DNA of 64,000 bases from DASYQD01 sp963837455 (GCA_963837455.1 CAWINM010000006.1:124001-188000); one strand, 5' to 3'. Counted from the stretch's first letter, positions 1 through 9,427 are shown. Notes: a model not told the origin generated them from the letters alone. Numbers and translations are program-made.

Positions 1-826
1 GGGCGTGCTGTCGCTCGGCGAGCGCGGCGTCGTGCGTGGCTCGTGGGGTCGCTACTCCCAGAGCCAGAGGCCCTACGAGCTGCAGGTGGAGGACGGCGAG
101 ACCCGACTGTCGCCGGCCGAGCGCTCCAGCCAGTGGGATCTGCAGTATCAGGGCGAGCTGCGGCGGGGCGTGTCCCTGGGCATCGGGCTGTTCCGCCAGC
201 GCGTGGGCGCGCCGCGGGTCCGCTACGAGAACCTGCTCGATCCACTCGGGGTCTTCCCCGAAGCGCGACCCGATCGCGTGCAGGTGGCCGCCACGGCGGG
301 CAGGGCCGAGGCGCTGCAGCTGTCGCTGCGCGGCCGCGGCCGGCGGCTCGACTGGTGGGTCGCCTACAACCTGGCGCGCGCCGAGGACCGGCTCGACGGC
401 AGGTGGGTGCCGCGAGCGTTCGATCAGCGTCACAGCGTGCTCGCCGACCTCGACCTGCACCCCACGGCGCCCTGGGATCTCAACTTCGCCTGGCGCTACC
501 ACTCCGGATGGCCCATCACCCCGGTGGCGGCCATCGAGGGGTCCGCCGGCGGCGCCCCAGGTGCCGCCGGCCCGCCCGTCCTGATCCTGGGGCCGCTCGC
601 CAGCGACCGCGACCCGGCCTACCACCGCCTGGACGTCCGGCTGAGCCGGCGCTGGAACGTCGCGGCGAGCGAGCTGACGCTCTTCGCCGAGGTGCAGAAT
701 GCCTACCGCCGGGGCAACGCGGCCGGTCTCGACGTCGAGCTCGACCCGGCGACCGGCGACATCGTGCTGCGCCAGCAGCACTGGCCGTCCCTGGTGCCGA
801 TCGTCGGCGCCATCTGGAGACACTGA
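1..826 (+). CDS. TonB-dependent receptor-like outer-membrane protein, C-terminal part (5' end outside window)
   Basis: The reading frame is open from the first bases of the window, so only about the last 274 residues are seen. They show alternating polar/hydrophobic stretches typical of outer-membrane beta strands, for example 'RVRYENLL', 'LDWWVAYNLARAED', 'FDQRHSVLADL' and 'LNFAWRYHSGWP'. The 'D..RHS...DL' and 'WR..SG.P' strands are recurrent in the last strands of TonB-dependent receptor barrels of Acidobacteriota and Bacteroidota. The C-terminus 'GAIWRH' fits a final aromatic-rich strand. The plug domain and TonB box would lie upstream, so the substrate cannot be inferred. It is followed by a 700-bp stretch without an intact gene on this strand. 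Confidence 0.72.
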   Translation, partial: GVLSLGERGVVRGSWGRYSQSQRPYELQVEDGETRLSPAERSSQWDLQYQGELRRGVSLGIGLFRQRVGAPRVRYENLLDPLGVFPEARPDRVQVAATAGRAEALQLSLRGRGRRLDWWVAYNLARAEDRLDGRWVPRAFDQRHSVLADLDLHPTAPWDLNFAWRYHSGWPITPVAAIEGSAGGAPGAAGPPVLILGPLASDRDPAYHRLDVRLSRRWNVAASELTLFAEVQNAYRRGNAAGLDVELDPATGDIVLRQQHWPSLVPIVGAIWRH

Positions 827-846
827 CGCCGCCGCAGCCACGGCCC

Positions 847-1214
847 TCAGGGCGCCCCGGCGCGGTAGACCATCAACGTCCCCTCGCGCAGCTCACCCTC
901 GCCCGCGACCTCCAGCCGCGGATCGCGGGGGATCGCGACTCGGCCGCCACGCACCCGGACGCAGAGGAGGTCGGCGGGCTCGCCGGCGGGGCGCCCCTGC
1001 GTCGGCGGCGAGCCAGCGCCCGCTGCTCGACGACGCGCTGCACCGCCAGGCGGATCGCGATGAGATCCTCCTCCGGCAGCGGCGGGCAGCGCCCGGCGCG
1101 GGCGATCATCGCTCCCGGGTCGTCGCCGGGGTCCACGTCACCGCCTCGAGGATCCCTGCCACCCGCCAGCATGCACTCGACCAGGGCGAGGGCCGCGGGC
1201 AGGTGACAGCTCAC
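847..1214 (-). pseudogene. Small hypothetical gene, apparently frameshifted
   Basis: Two minus-strand frames look protein-like in succession. From 1214 the frame reads through 'EEDLIAIRLAVQRVVEQRAL'. Near 985-1010, in a run of CGCCGC/GGGGCGCC, the coding signal moves to another frame that ends 'VAIPRDPRLEVAGEGEL' and stops at 847. Joined, they would give a protein of about 120 residues of unknown function. I recognise no family. It could be a real gene broken by one indel, a sequencing error in a GC homopolymer, or chance open frames in GC-rich DNA. Confidence 0.3.
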
Positions 1215-1526
1215 ACGATTCGGTCGCTCGGCTCACACACTGAGGGTAGATGCCGGCGCCGGCCGAATCCTTCGCCGCTCGCGCGACGAAGCCCGAGGAT
1301 GGCCGGGAGCGAAGGTTCTCGCTCGCTGCAGCATCCAACCCCCGTCACGCCCCACGTCGCGGGGACATGAGGGTTGCGGTCAATCGACGCCGACGGCCGC
1401 CCGGATCGTGCTGGTGAACGCCGGAGCCGAGCGAGGAGCCCACCATTGGCTGCACACAGCACCGACCACCCGGCCATTCCCCCTGTGGCGCGCGAAGGCT
1501 GCCGTGAGGGTGCCATCGAGTCGGCA

Positions 1527-3224
1527 GTGGCGCTGAGGTCGAGACCCGCGGTCGTCGTGCTCGCCGCCTTCCTGTTCCTGTGGAACCTCGGCGGGTACGA
1601 CCTGTGGGCCCCGGACGAGCCCTACTTCGGGGAGGGCGCCCGCGAGATGGTCGCCGACGGGCACTGGACGGTGCCCTACGTCGGCGGGCAGGTGAGCACC
1701 GACAAGCCTCCGCTCTTCTTCTGGGCGATCGCCCTGGCCTCGCTGCCGGGCGGGCACGTCACCTCCTGGACGGCACGGCTGCCCTCGGCGCTGGCCGCGC
1801 TCCTGGCGCTCTTGCTGACCATGGGCCTCGCGCGCACGTGGTGGGGGGAGCGCGAGGCCGTGCTCGCCGGGCTCCTGCTCACCACGACGCTGCTGTTCTG
1901 GCGACAGGCTCGATCCTCCCAGATCGACGCCCTGCTCTGCGCCCTCGTCCTGGCCGCGCTCACCGCCTTCGAGCGCTGGGACGCTGGCGCCTGGCCGGGG
2001 CGAGCGGCGGGCGCCTGCTTCTGGCTCGCCGCCGCCCTGGCGACGCTCGCCAAGGGACCGGTTGGGCTGCTCATCCCGCTAGGCATCGCCCTCTCGACGC
2101 TGGCCGTCGAGCGCCGGCTGGGACGCTGGCGCGAGCTCGCCCCGTGGCTGGGACCCCTGCTGTTCGCGCTCCCGGTCGGAGCGTGGGCCTGGGCGTCGTC
2201 GTTCGACCCCAGCGGCTACTCGGTCGGGAGCGCGCTCCGCCGCCACTTCCTCGAGCGCACCCTTCATGGCATGCACCACCGCCATCCGCCCTGGTACTAC
2301 CTGGGAACCCTGCCGGTGGGGCTGCTTCCCTGGACGGGGCTCGCCATCGCCGGCTTGTTGCTCGCCTGGAGAGCCCGCCGCCAGCGCCGCGAGCTCTGGC
2401 TCCTCCTGGTGTGGTCGTTGGGCATGCTGGGGGCCTTCTCGCTGGCGACAGAGAAGCGAGATCTCTACCTGCTGCCGGCCGTTCCCGCCTTCGCTCTCCT
2501 CGCCGCCTTTGCGCTGGCGGCACTGCTCGGATGGGTGACGGTGGAGGCGCCGTTGCCCGACCGGCGCTGGGCCACCTGGTCCGTGGGGCTGGCTGGCGGC
2601 GTGCTCGCGGCGACGGGACTGGGGCTGCCCTTCGTCGTCCGCCGCCCGGTCGCCGGGCTCGACCTGCGGGCGGCGGGCTTCATGCTCGCGGGAGCGTTGC
2701 TCGTCGGGGGGGCGGCCGTGCTGCTCGCGCTCGGCCGGCGTGGCCTGCACGCCGGCGTGCTGGCGTTGTCGTTCGCCTTCGTCGCCACCTGCCTGCTCGC
2801 GCAGACCGCGCTGCTTCCCGCCCTCGACCCGATCAAGTCGGTGCGCCCGCTCGCCGCCACGCTGCGCAGCGCCACCCGGGAGTACCGGCAAGCGGGCCTG
2901 CCGATCTACGCCTACGACCTCGGAAACGTGCCCCGCGCGCTGGCGTTCTACTCCGACGGCGTCTATCTGCGGGAGCTCGACGGGCCCGCCGACCTGCTGC
3001 GGGCGCTCAGCGGTCCGCCACCTGTCTATGCGGTGCTGAGCGGCCGCGCGCTGGCCGGCCTGCCGCCTCCTCTACGGGGCCGCTGCCGGAGGGTGGCGGC
3101 AAGCCAGATGTCGCGGCTCGAGGTCGTGCTCGTCGCGGTGCTCACCGGCGAGGGGTCGCCCAGGCTGCAGGCTCGGCCGGCGCCCCTACCGGCTGCCCCC
3201 GCAGCCACGCCAGCCACTCGTTGA
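1527..3224 (+). CDS. Glycosyltransferase family 39 (ArnT/PMT-like) membrane protein
   Basis: Predicted polytopic transferase that uses a polyprenyl-phosphate sugar as donor and acts on the periplasmic side of the inner membrane. The N-terminus has a hydrophobic helix followed by 'DLWAPDEPYFGEGAREM' and 'STDKPPLFFW', the acidic periplasmic loop with the catalytic Asp-Glu and the KPP motif of ArnT-type GT39/GT83 enzymes. About ten further hydrophobic helices follow, and a soluble C-terminal domain begins near residue 430. I chose GTG 1527 because the membrane domain begins right after it; an upstream TTG (1374) would add 51 residues of Arg/Pro-rich sequence without family character. The stop lies 83 bp inside the 3' end of the convergent asparagine synthetase gene. 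The acceptor is unknown. Confidence 0.85.
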   Translation: MALRSRPAVVVLAAFLFLWNLGGYDLWAPDEPYFGEGAREMVADGHWTVPYVGGQVSTDKPPLFFWAIALASLPGGHVTSWTARLPSALAALLALLLTMGLARTWWGEREAVLAGLLLTTTLLFWRQARSSQIDALLCALVLAALTAFERWDAGAWPGRAAGACFWLAAALATLAKGPVGLLIPLGIALSTLAVERRLGRWRELAPWLGPLLFALPVGAWAWASSFDPSGYSVGSALRRHFLERTLHGMHHRHPPWYYLGTLPVGLLPWTGLAIAGLLLAWRARRQRRELWLLLVWSLGMLGAFSLATEKRDLYLLPAVPAFALLAAFALAALLGWVTVEAPLPDRRWATWSVGLAGGVLAATGLGLPFVVRRPVAGLDLRAAGFMLAGALLVGGAAVLLALGRRGLHAGVLALSFAFVATCLLAQTALLPALDPIKSVRPLAATLRSATREYRQAGLPIYAYDLGNVPRALAFYSDGVYLRELDGPADLLRALSGPPPVYAVLSGRALAGLPPPLRGRCRRVAASQMSRLEVVLVAVLTGEGSPRLQARPAPLPAAPAATPATR

Positions 3225-5031
3225 GCACGAGCAACGCCCAGAGCGGCCGCCCGAAGTCGGCGCGGCGCTCGCGGTGCTCGTCGAGCAACGCCAACGGGAC
3301 CCGGGAGTCGATGCCGGCATCGGCGAGCAGGTCCCCTTCGAAGCGCTGGCGCGCCCAGGAGAAGAGCGGTCCGCGAAGCCAGCGCGCGAGCGGCACCGAG
3401 AGGCCGCGCTTGCGCCGGTCGACGACCTCGCGAGGCAGGTAGCGGCGGGCCAGCCGCTTGAGCAGCACCTTGGTCCCGAGGCCGCGGACACGGTCCTCGG
3501 GAGCCAGCGTCGTGGCCACCTCGAGCACCTCGCGGTCGAGAAAGGGAGCCCGCAGCTCGAGCGCGAAGGCCATTCCCGCTCGATCGGCCTTCGTCAGGAG
3601 CCCTTCCGCGAGGGAGGTCTCGAAGTCGAACAGCTGCAGCCGATCGAGCAAGTGCGCCCCTTCGTACGCCGGCACCGCGGGCGGCGGCTGCACTCCCAGC
3701 CGCAAGAGCAGGGCATCGGGCAGGGTCGCCGTCCAGGCGACGTGACGCGCCAGGGCCTCCTCCCCTGCGTGCTCGGTGAATCGCCGGAGCAGGAAGCTCA
3801 AGGGCACCTTGCGCTCGCTCGGCGGCCAGGCCGCCAAGACGCGGCGGCAGACCGCTCGCACGCCGGCCGGCAGGCGCTCGTAGCGCTCGGCGAGAAGGGC
3901 CCCCGGGTAGGTCGGATACCCCCCGAACAGCTCGTCGGCTCCCTCGCCGACGAGCACCATGGGAACGTCCTTCGCGGCGCGCCGCGCCAGCATGCTGGTG
4001 GGTACCCAGGCGGGGTCGGCAAGCGGCTCGCCCACCGCCGCGAGCAGCACCGGCAGCTCGCGCGCGAGATCGTCGGGCTCGATCCACACCGCGGCGCTGT
4101 CGAGCCCGAGCAGGGCCGCCACCTGGTTTGCGGAGGAGCCCTCGTCGAACGAGCTCTCGGCAAAGCGCAGGGTGTAGGCGCGCAGGCGGTGCCGGGGCCG
4201 GACCCGGCGCGCCACCGCCGCCACCAGCGCCGAGTCCATGCCACCGCTGAGAAAGACACCGTAGTCGACGTCGACGTCACTCTGTCGCGTCACGGCGTGG
4301 TGCAGCGCAGCGTCGAGGGCGCCGAGGTCCGCCGTTTTCCCGGCGCCGGCGACGATGCTCCAGCGCCAGTAGCGTCGATGGCGGACGCCTCGCTCGTCGA
4401 TGGTGACCACCTCGCCCGGGCCTATCTTTCGCAGCTCGCGAAACGGGGTGCCCGGAGAGAGGAAGACACCGCGCGCCAGGTAGCCCGCCAGCGCCTCTCG
4501 ATCGACCGTCAACGGCTGCGCCGCCGCCACCAGGGCGGCGACCTCGGTGGCAAACGTGAGCTCACCCGCTCGTCGAGCGAAGAAGAGGGGGTGCTCGCCG
4601 GCGCGATCGCGCGCCAGCAGCAGCGTCTGCGTGCGGGGATCCCAGACCGCGAGTGCGAAGGCGCCGGCCAGGCGCTCCACGAAGGCATCGCCCAGCTCCG
4701 CGTACAGGGCGGGAATCACCGCGACGTCGGTGCCGGCAGCGGGGCTGTGGCCGCGTTGCTTCAGCCAGTCGCGCAGCTCGCGGTGGTTGTCGATCTCTCC
4801 GTTGCACACCGCCATCACGCCCGAGGCATCGTCGACGATCGGCTGGCGCCCCTCCTCGCCGAGCCCTCGGATGGCAAGCCTGGTGGCGCCGAGCAGGGCC
4901 GTGCCGTCTGCCCGGGTGCCGCAGGTGTCTGGACCGCGGTGCGCCAACGCCCATAGCATCGCCCGCACCCGCTGCTCGCGGCTGGCGCTTGCCACCGACC
5001 CCCATCCGACCACACCGCAAATGCCGCACAT
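3142..5031 (-). CDS. asnB: Asparagine synthetase, glutamine-hydrolysing
   Basis: A 629-residue two-domain enzyme making asparagine from aspartate, ATP and glutamine. The start at 5031 places 'MCGICG' at the terminus, so Cys2 becomes the N-terminal nucleophile of the class II glutaminase domain; upstream in-frame codons are not family-like. The glutaminase domain shows 'NGEIDNH' near residue 77 and 'LARDRAGEHPLFFA' near 139. The synthetase domain has the PP-loop 'SGGMDS' at 262-267 and 'GEGADELFGGY' further on. Such AsnB paralogs beside glycosyltransferases often amidate surface-polymer precursors rather than free aspartate, and the convergent GT39 neighbour fits that, but this is inference. 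The final 83 bp overlap the GT39 gene on the opposite strand. Confidence 0.92.
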   Translation of the reverse strand: MCGICGVVGWGSVASASREQRVRAMLWALAHRGPDTCGTRADGTALLGATRLAIRGLGEEGRQPIVDDASGVMAVCNGEIDNHRELRDWLKQRGHSPAAGTDVAVIPALYAELGDAFVERLAGAFALAVWDPRTQTLLLARDRAGEHPLFFARRAGELTFATEVAALVAAAQPLTVDREALAGYLARGVFLSPGTPFRELRKIGPGEVVTIDERGVRHRRYWRWSIVAGAGKTADLGALDAALHHAVTRQSDVDVDYGVFLSGGMDSALVAAVARRVRPRHRLRAYTLRFAESSFDEGSSANQVAALLGLDSAAVWIEPDDLARELPVLLAAVGEPLADPAWVPTSMLARRAAKDVPMVLVGEGADELFGGYPTYPGALLAERYERLPAGVRAVCRRVLAAWPPSERKVPLSFLLRRFTEHAGEEALARHVAWTATLPDALLLRLGVQPPPAVPAYEGAHLLDRLQLFDFETSLAEGLLTKADRAGMAFALELRAPFLDREVLEVATTLAPEDRVRGLGTKVLLKRLARRYLPREVVDRRKRGLSVPLARWLRGPLFSWARQRFEGDLLADAGIDSRVPLALLDEHRERRADFGRPLWALLVLNEWLAWLRGQPVGAPAEPAAWATPRR

Positions 5032-5293
5032 CGTTCGTCGCGTCCGTGCCGGGCACGCGCGCACGGTTGGATGCACGGAGCCTCGATTTCCTTCGCAGCC
5101 CCGATCGCAGCCGGTCGCATGTTGCCTCGCACGCTGGGGCGGCGAAGCCGGATCCTGGCACCCGGCATCGCCGCCCTCCTCAGCGCAGCACAGTATGGTC
5201 GAGAATGGGGGCGCCCTGCGCAGACATCCGAGCCAGCGCGACGACGGTGCCGGGGCAAACAGCCCGGCTCCCTCGTCAACCAGAGGAGGAACC

Positions 5294-5623
5294 GTGAAGC
5301 GTGACCTTCCCGCCGCCGCGACGGCCGCCGCCGACACCATCGACCCCTTCGCCCGCAACATCGCTCGCCTGGCGTACCTGGTCGCCCTCGTCGGGCCCTT
5401 CTCCAGCATCCCGCAGATCGTCGAGATCTGGTTCGTCGACAAGAGCGCGGTGGGGGTCTCGTTCCTCACCTGGAGCCTGTTCTTCCTGGTGTCGGTGGTC
5501 TGGTTCCTCTACGGCTGGAGCCGCCGCGACCGGCCGTTGATCATCTCCAACGGCCTGTGGATGCTCGGCGAGGCCGTCATCATGATCGGTGCCCTGCGCT
5601 TCGAGGGAGGGGACTTCCTGTGA
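5294..5623 (+). CDS. SemiSWEET/MtN3-like small sugar-transporter family protein
   Basis: A 109-residue membrane protein with three predicted helices and a PQ-loop motif ('FSSIPQIVEIW'), followed by 'SAVGVSFLTWSLFFLVS' and 'GWSRRDRPLIISNGLWM'. This is the triple-helix-bundle layout of bacterial SemiSWEETs, which work as dimers to move sugars by facilitated diffusion. The N-terminal 20 residues before the first helix are longer than usual. GTG 5294 is chosen because a strong Shine-Dalgarno (GAGGAGGA, 5283-5290) precedes it at good spacing; the longer open frame upstream is antisense to asnB. The stop overlaps the start of the cytochrome gene (GTGA at 5620-5623), so the two are probably translationally coupled. 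The substrate is not predictable. Confidence 0.82.
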   Translation: MKRDLPAAATAAADTIDPFARNIARLAYLVALVGPFSSIPQIVEIWFVDKSAVGVSFLTWSLFFLVSVVWFLYGWSRRDRPLIISNGLWMLGEAVIMIGALRFEGGDFL

Positions 5624-8556
5624 GGGCACGGCGCCTCGTCGCGACGATCGTGCTGGTGCTCGCCGCGCCGGCCGCCGGCGCCGCCGCCGACCTCGACCAG
5701 TGCTCCGCGGCGCGGCCCGCGCCGCTGCTGCCGACCGACCGCGGGCTGTGCAGCCGTCTGGCCGCTGCCGTCCGCCACCCCTCGGCCTTGCCGCTCGATC
5801 GCTACGAGGCGGTGCTCGGCGACTTCCTGCGCGGCTACTGCCACCGCGACACCGCGGCCGGGTGGGTGCGCGACAAGGGGCTGCGCGACACCGGGCCCTA
5901 CACGGCGACGCTCGAGAACGGGAGCTGGGTCGGCGCCTACCACGGCACGCACGCGCCGGTCGTCGTCTGGTACTCCCCCGACATGATCGCCTGGATGCGC
6001 CGCAACCGGTCGAGCGAGACGCTGCCCGCCGACGGCGGCACGCCGGAGCCGGTGCCGGCGGGCGCCATCATCGTCAAGGAGATGTTCCCCTCCCCCGCCG
6101 CGCCCTGCGCCGCCGTGCCACCGGAGCGGCTCGAGCCCACCAGCGGCGCGGCGGTGATGGTGCGCGACCCGGCGGCCTCGCGCGACGGCTGGTTCTGGGG
6201 GTGGTTCGGCTGGCAGAAGTGGTCCCCCGACTGGCCCGCCATCGACCACGCCCGCTACCCCTACATGGGCTTCGGGCAGTACTGCACCAACTGCCACGCC
6301 TCGGCGGCGAGCGACCTCACCTTCTCGAGCCTGCGCAACGTCGCGGGCACGCCGGGCGAGCCGCTCACCTTCCTCAGCCAGACGTTCTTCGCCACCGCGC
6401 CGGTGCACGACCACCACGTCGCGGTGGCCGACACCTCCGACGATCCGGTGCGCTACGCCGAGCCGCGCACCTCGCCCCTGGCAGCCTTCCTCGCCGCCTT
6501 CGGGAGAAGCCCGGTGGGACGCACTCCCAGCTCCATCGTGCCGCTGCCGTCGCAGACCTACGACAACGCGTGGATGCCGGCCGGCCCGCCCCGCGCCTCC
6601 GGCGAGCTGGTGACCTCGGATCAGTGCATCGGCTGCCACGACGCCGGCGGCACCGGGCTGCAGCTCGACATGACCGCCCCCGACGGCAAGAGCGGGCTGC
6701 TGCTCAACCTCTCCCCCTACGCCACATGGCGCACCTCGCCGATGGGGCTCGCCGGCCGCGACCCCATCTTCTACGCCCAGCTCGCCAGCGAGACTGGCAC
6801 CTTCCACTCCAGCCGCGCCGGCGAGGTGCAGTCGGTGTGCTTCGGCTGCCACGGCGTCGCCGGCGCGCGCCAGCAGGCGATCGACCCCGCCCCGGGCGAC
6901 GACTGCCCGGGGTTCACCCGCCAGGACGTCGACGCCGTTCCCTGGCCCGACGACAACCCGCAGGCCACGCGCGCCCGCTACGGCGCCCTCGCCCGCGACG
7001 GCATCACCTGCACCGCCTGCCACCGCATGCTGGTGGGCGTCGGCGACGGCCCCGCGCTGGCGGCGCCGGAGAACCGCTGCATCCAGGAGCGCCAGCAGCT
7101 GCTCAACCCAAACGAGCGCGGCTTTGCGCGCACCTTCACCGGCAGCTTCCTGCTGCGGCCGCCGTCGGAGCTCGCCGGCCCCTTCCCCGACCCCAAGCCC
7201 AAGCCGATGGAGAACGGCCTCGGCGTGACGCCGGTGGAGGACCAGGGCCTGCTCGCCTCCGAGCTCTGCGGCAGCTGCCACGTGGTGCACCTGCCGGTCT
7301 ACGCGCCGGCGGGGAGGCCCCTCGGCAGGACCTACGAGCAGACGACCTACTCGGAGTGGGCGTTCAGCGCCTACCGCGTCGGCACCGCGCAGCAGCGGCC
7401 GCTGCCCTCGGGCGCGGGAGCGCAGGCACAGAGCTGCCAGGGCTGCCACATGCCCAACCAGGACGCCGACGGCCACCCCTATCGCGGCAAGATCGCCGGC
7501 ATCCAGGAGCACAGCAACTTCCCGGAGGCCGACCACGCGCTGGGCGGCGACGACCTCGACCTCGCGGTGCGCAGCGGCTACGCCCGCCACACCCTCGTCG
7601 GTCTCAACCTCTTCCTGCTCGAGATGGTCGAGCAGTTCCCCGCCCTGCTCGGCATGCGCACCCAGGACCCCATGCTGGTCGACCGCGGCCTCGACCCGGT
7701 GCTGCTCTCCGCGCGCGCGGTGCGCGAGCAGGCGGCGAGCGGCACCGCCTCCGTGGCGGTGAGGGAAGTGCGGCGCGACGCGGAGACGCTCAGCGCCACG
7801 GTCTCGGTGATCAGCAAGGTGGGGCACAAGCTCCCTTCCGGCGTCGGCTTCCGCCGTGCCTTCCTCACCTTCGAGGTGCTCGACGGCGCCGGCAAGGTGC
7901 TGTGGGCCTCCGGGCGCAGCGACGACGCCGGCCTGCTCGTCGACGCCGGCGGCCAGCCGCTGCCGGGAGAGCTGTGGTGGACGGCGGACTGCTCGCGGCG
8001 CCTGCACCCCGACCGCCTCGTCTACCAGCCGCACTATCAGGTGATCACCCGCGAGGACCAGGCGCAGATCTACCAGGAGCTGGTCACCGCACCGGCGAGC
8101 TCCACCACCCGCTGCGGCGACGAGGCGCCTCCCGCGCCGCCGTTCACCACCAGCTTCCTGTCGATCTGCGCCAAGGCCAAGGACAACCGGATCCTGCCGG
8201 CCGGCTTCCTGCCCCTGCGAGAGCGCGTCGCCATCGCCCGGGCGCTGGGCGCCGACGCCACCCTCGCCCACGAGAGCGGGCCGTACGCGGTGGGCGACGA
8301 CCCCGACTACGTGCATGGTGGCGGCGACTCCCTCACCTACCGGGTGCCGCTCGACGCGATCCCGGGAGCCACCCAGGTGCGAGCGACGCTCTACTACCAG
8401 GCGACGCCGCCGTTCTTCCTCCAGGACCGCTTCTGCACGTCGCAAAGCGCCGACACCGAGCGGTTGTTCTTCCTCACCTCCCACCTGCGGCTCGACGAGA
8501 CTCCAGCCGCCGGGTGGAAGCTCCGCCTCGCCACCGCCACGGCGGACGTCGAGTGA
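5620..8556 (+). CDS. Secreted multiheme (hexaheme) cytochrome c
   Basis: A 978-residue exported protein. The start GTG 5620 gives 'RARRLVATIVLVLAAPAAGA', an Arg-rich n-region, hydrophobic core and Ala-x-Ala cleavage site. Six CXXCH haem-binding motifs are visible, near residues 222 (CTNCH), 336 (CIGCH), 407 (CFGCH), 464 (CTACH), 550 (CGSCH) and 606 (CQGCH), so six covalently attached c-type haems are expected. A 'HKLPSGVGFRRAFLTFEV' segment near residue 740 resembles the beta-sandwich region of the cytochrome c554 and multihaem doxx-type proteins that follow the haem domain. It is likely periplasmic or outer-surface and involved in electron transfer. It overlaps the SemiSWEET gene by 4 nt. 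No haem-lyase or quinol-dehydrogenase gene lies beside it, so partner and acceptor are unknown. Confidence 0.88.
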   Translation: MRARRLVATIVLVLAAPAAGAAADLDQCSAARPAPLLPTDRGLCSRLAAAVRHPSALPLDRYEAVLGDFLRGYCHRDTAAGWVRDKGLRDTGPYTATLENGSWVGAYHGTHAPVVVWYSPDMIAWMRRNRSSETLPADGGTPEPVPAGAIIVKEMFPSPAAPCAAVPPERLEPTSGAAVMVRDPAASRDGWFWGWFGWQKWSPDWPAIDHARYPYMGFGQYCTNCHASAASDLTFSSLRNVAGTPGEPLTFLSQTFFATAPVHDHHVAVADTSDDPVRYAEPRTSPLAAFLAAFGRSPVGRTPSSIVPLPSQTYDNAWMPAGPPRASGELVTSDQCIGCHDAGGTGLQLDMTAPDGKSGLLLNLSPYATWRTSPMGLAGRDPIFYAQLASETGTFHSSRAGEVQSVCFGCHGVAGARQQAIDPAPGDDCPGFTRQDVDAVPWPDDNPQATRARYGALARDGITCTACHRMLVGVGDGPALAAPENRCIQERQQLLNPNERGFARTFTGSFLLRPPSELAGPFPDPKPKPMENGLGVTPVEDQGLLASELCGSCHVVHLPVYAPAGRPLGRTYEQTTYSEWAFSAYRVGTAQQRPLPSGAGAQAQSCQGCHMPNQDADGHPYRGKIAGIQEHSNFPEADHALGGDDLDLAVRSGYARHTLVGLNLFLLEMVEQFPALLGMRTQDPMLVDRGLDPVLLSARAVREQAASGTASVAVREVRRDAETLSATVSVISKVGHKLPSGVGFRRAFLTFEVLDGAGKVLWASGRSDDAGLLVDAGGQPLPGELWWTADCSRRLHPDRLVYQPHYQVITREDQAQIYQELVTAPASSTTRCGDEAPPAPPFTTSFLSICAKAKDNRILPAGFLPLRERVAIARALGADATLAHESGPYAVGDDPDYVHGGGDSLTYRVPLDAIPGATQVRATLYYQATPPFFLQDRFCTSQSADTERLFFLTSHLRLDETPAAGWKLRLATATADVE

Positions 8557-8728
8557 GCGCTGCCGGCGTCGGCTCCGCGGCGCTGCTCTCCGACGTCGGC
8601 TGTCGCCGCGACTCCCAGGCAGGGCGGCCCGGCGCTGCCGTCGGCGCGCTCGGCGCCGCAGCAGGGACGCCGCGTCCCCGCCTCCCACCCCACCACCGCC
8701 ACCGCCGCCACCGCCGCAGGAGGCCACC
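8557..8728 (+). other. Intergenic spacer with CAC/GCC triplet-rich run
   Basis: No gene is seen here. The last 40 bases (about 8685-8720) are an imperfect CACCGC/GCC repeat ending in GCAGGAGG, which supplies the ribosome binding site of the next gene. Such short triplet runs are prone to slippage. Confidence 0.5.
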
Positions 8729-9209
8729 ATGCCGATGACCCTCGAGTCCTCCGACTTCGCCTCCGGCGGGGCGATCCCCCGCGCCCACACCTGCGAGGGG
8801 GACGACCTGTCGCCGGCGCTGCGCTGGTCGGGAGCGCCGGCCGGCGCCCGCAGCCTGGCGCTGGTCGTCGACGACCCCGACGCGCCCGACCCGCGGGCGC
8901 CCCAGCGCACCTGGGTGCACTGGGTGCTCTACGACCTGCCGCCCGACGCCGCCGGCCTGCCGCGCGACACGCAACGGCACGGGCTGCCGCCGGGCACGCG
9001 GGAGGGGAAGAACGACTGGGGGCGCACCGGCTACGGCGGACCGTGTCCGCCGATCGGTCGCCACCGCTACTTCCACAAGCTCTACGCCCTCGACGTCGAG
9101 CTCGGCGCGCGCGGTGCGTTGACCAAGGCCGAGCTCGACGCAGGCGATGGCGGGACACGTGCTGGCGAGCGCCGAGCTCATCGGCACCTACGAAAAACAG
9201 GGCGGCTAG
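8729..9209 (+). pseudogene. YbhB/YbcL (PEBP, Raf-kinase-inhibitor-like) gene with one-base frameshift
   Basis: ATG 8729, preceded by GCAGGAGG, opens a phosphatidylethanolamine-binding-family protein: 'SLALVVDDPDAPDP', 'WVHWVLYDLP' and 'GRTGYGGPCPP' are the three ligand-site signatures. The frame is correct to 'LTKAELDA' (about 9140) and then loses sense. Removing one G from the GG at 9143-9144 restores a normal ending ('GHVLASAELIGTYEKQGG') and a stop at 9207-9209, giving 159 residues, the usual family length. The gene is therefore broken by a single inserted G close to its 3' end, or the base is a sequencing error. As read, translation would run on into the spacer and on through the sigma-factor frame. 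Function in bacteria is poorly defined. Confidence 0.85.
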
Positions 9210-9427
9210 AGCGGGCTGGCGCCCGGCCCGGCCGGCCGGCGGGTGCGACGCCAACGCGCCGCGCTCCAAGCCGAATCGACGAGGGTCGAGGTGCGCGACC
9301 GCTGGGTTTGCATCGGCGAAGGATCGCCGGCCGGCGCCACCCCGCAGCGCCGGCGCCCCGAGCGAGGCGACGGCGTCGCCACCTGCCGAGCCGCCGGGGG
9401 CGCCGGTGCTACGATCGCTGCCCCCGC

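Noticed and set aside
1374..1526. Upstream TTG start for the GT39 gene
   Set aside because: It would add 51 Arg/Pro-rich residues without signal or membrane character before the first helix; GTG 1527 is adequate.
5509..8910. 1133-residue open frame antisense to the hexaheme cytochrome
   Set aside because: It is Arg/Gly/Val/His-rich without motifs and mirrors a gene with clear haem motifs; long antisense frames are expected at about 70% GC.
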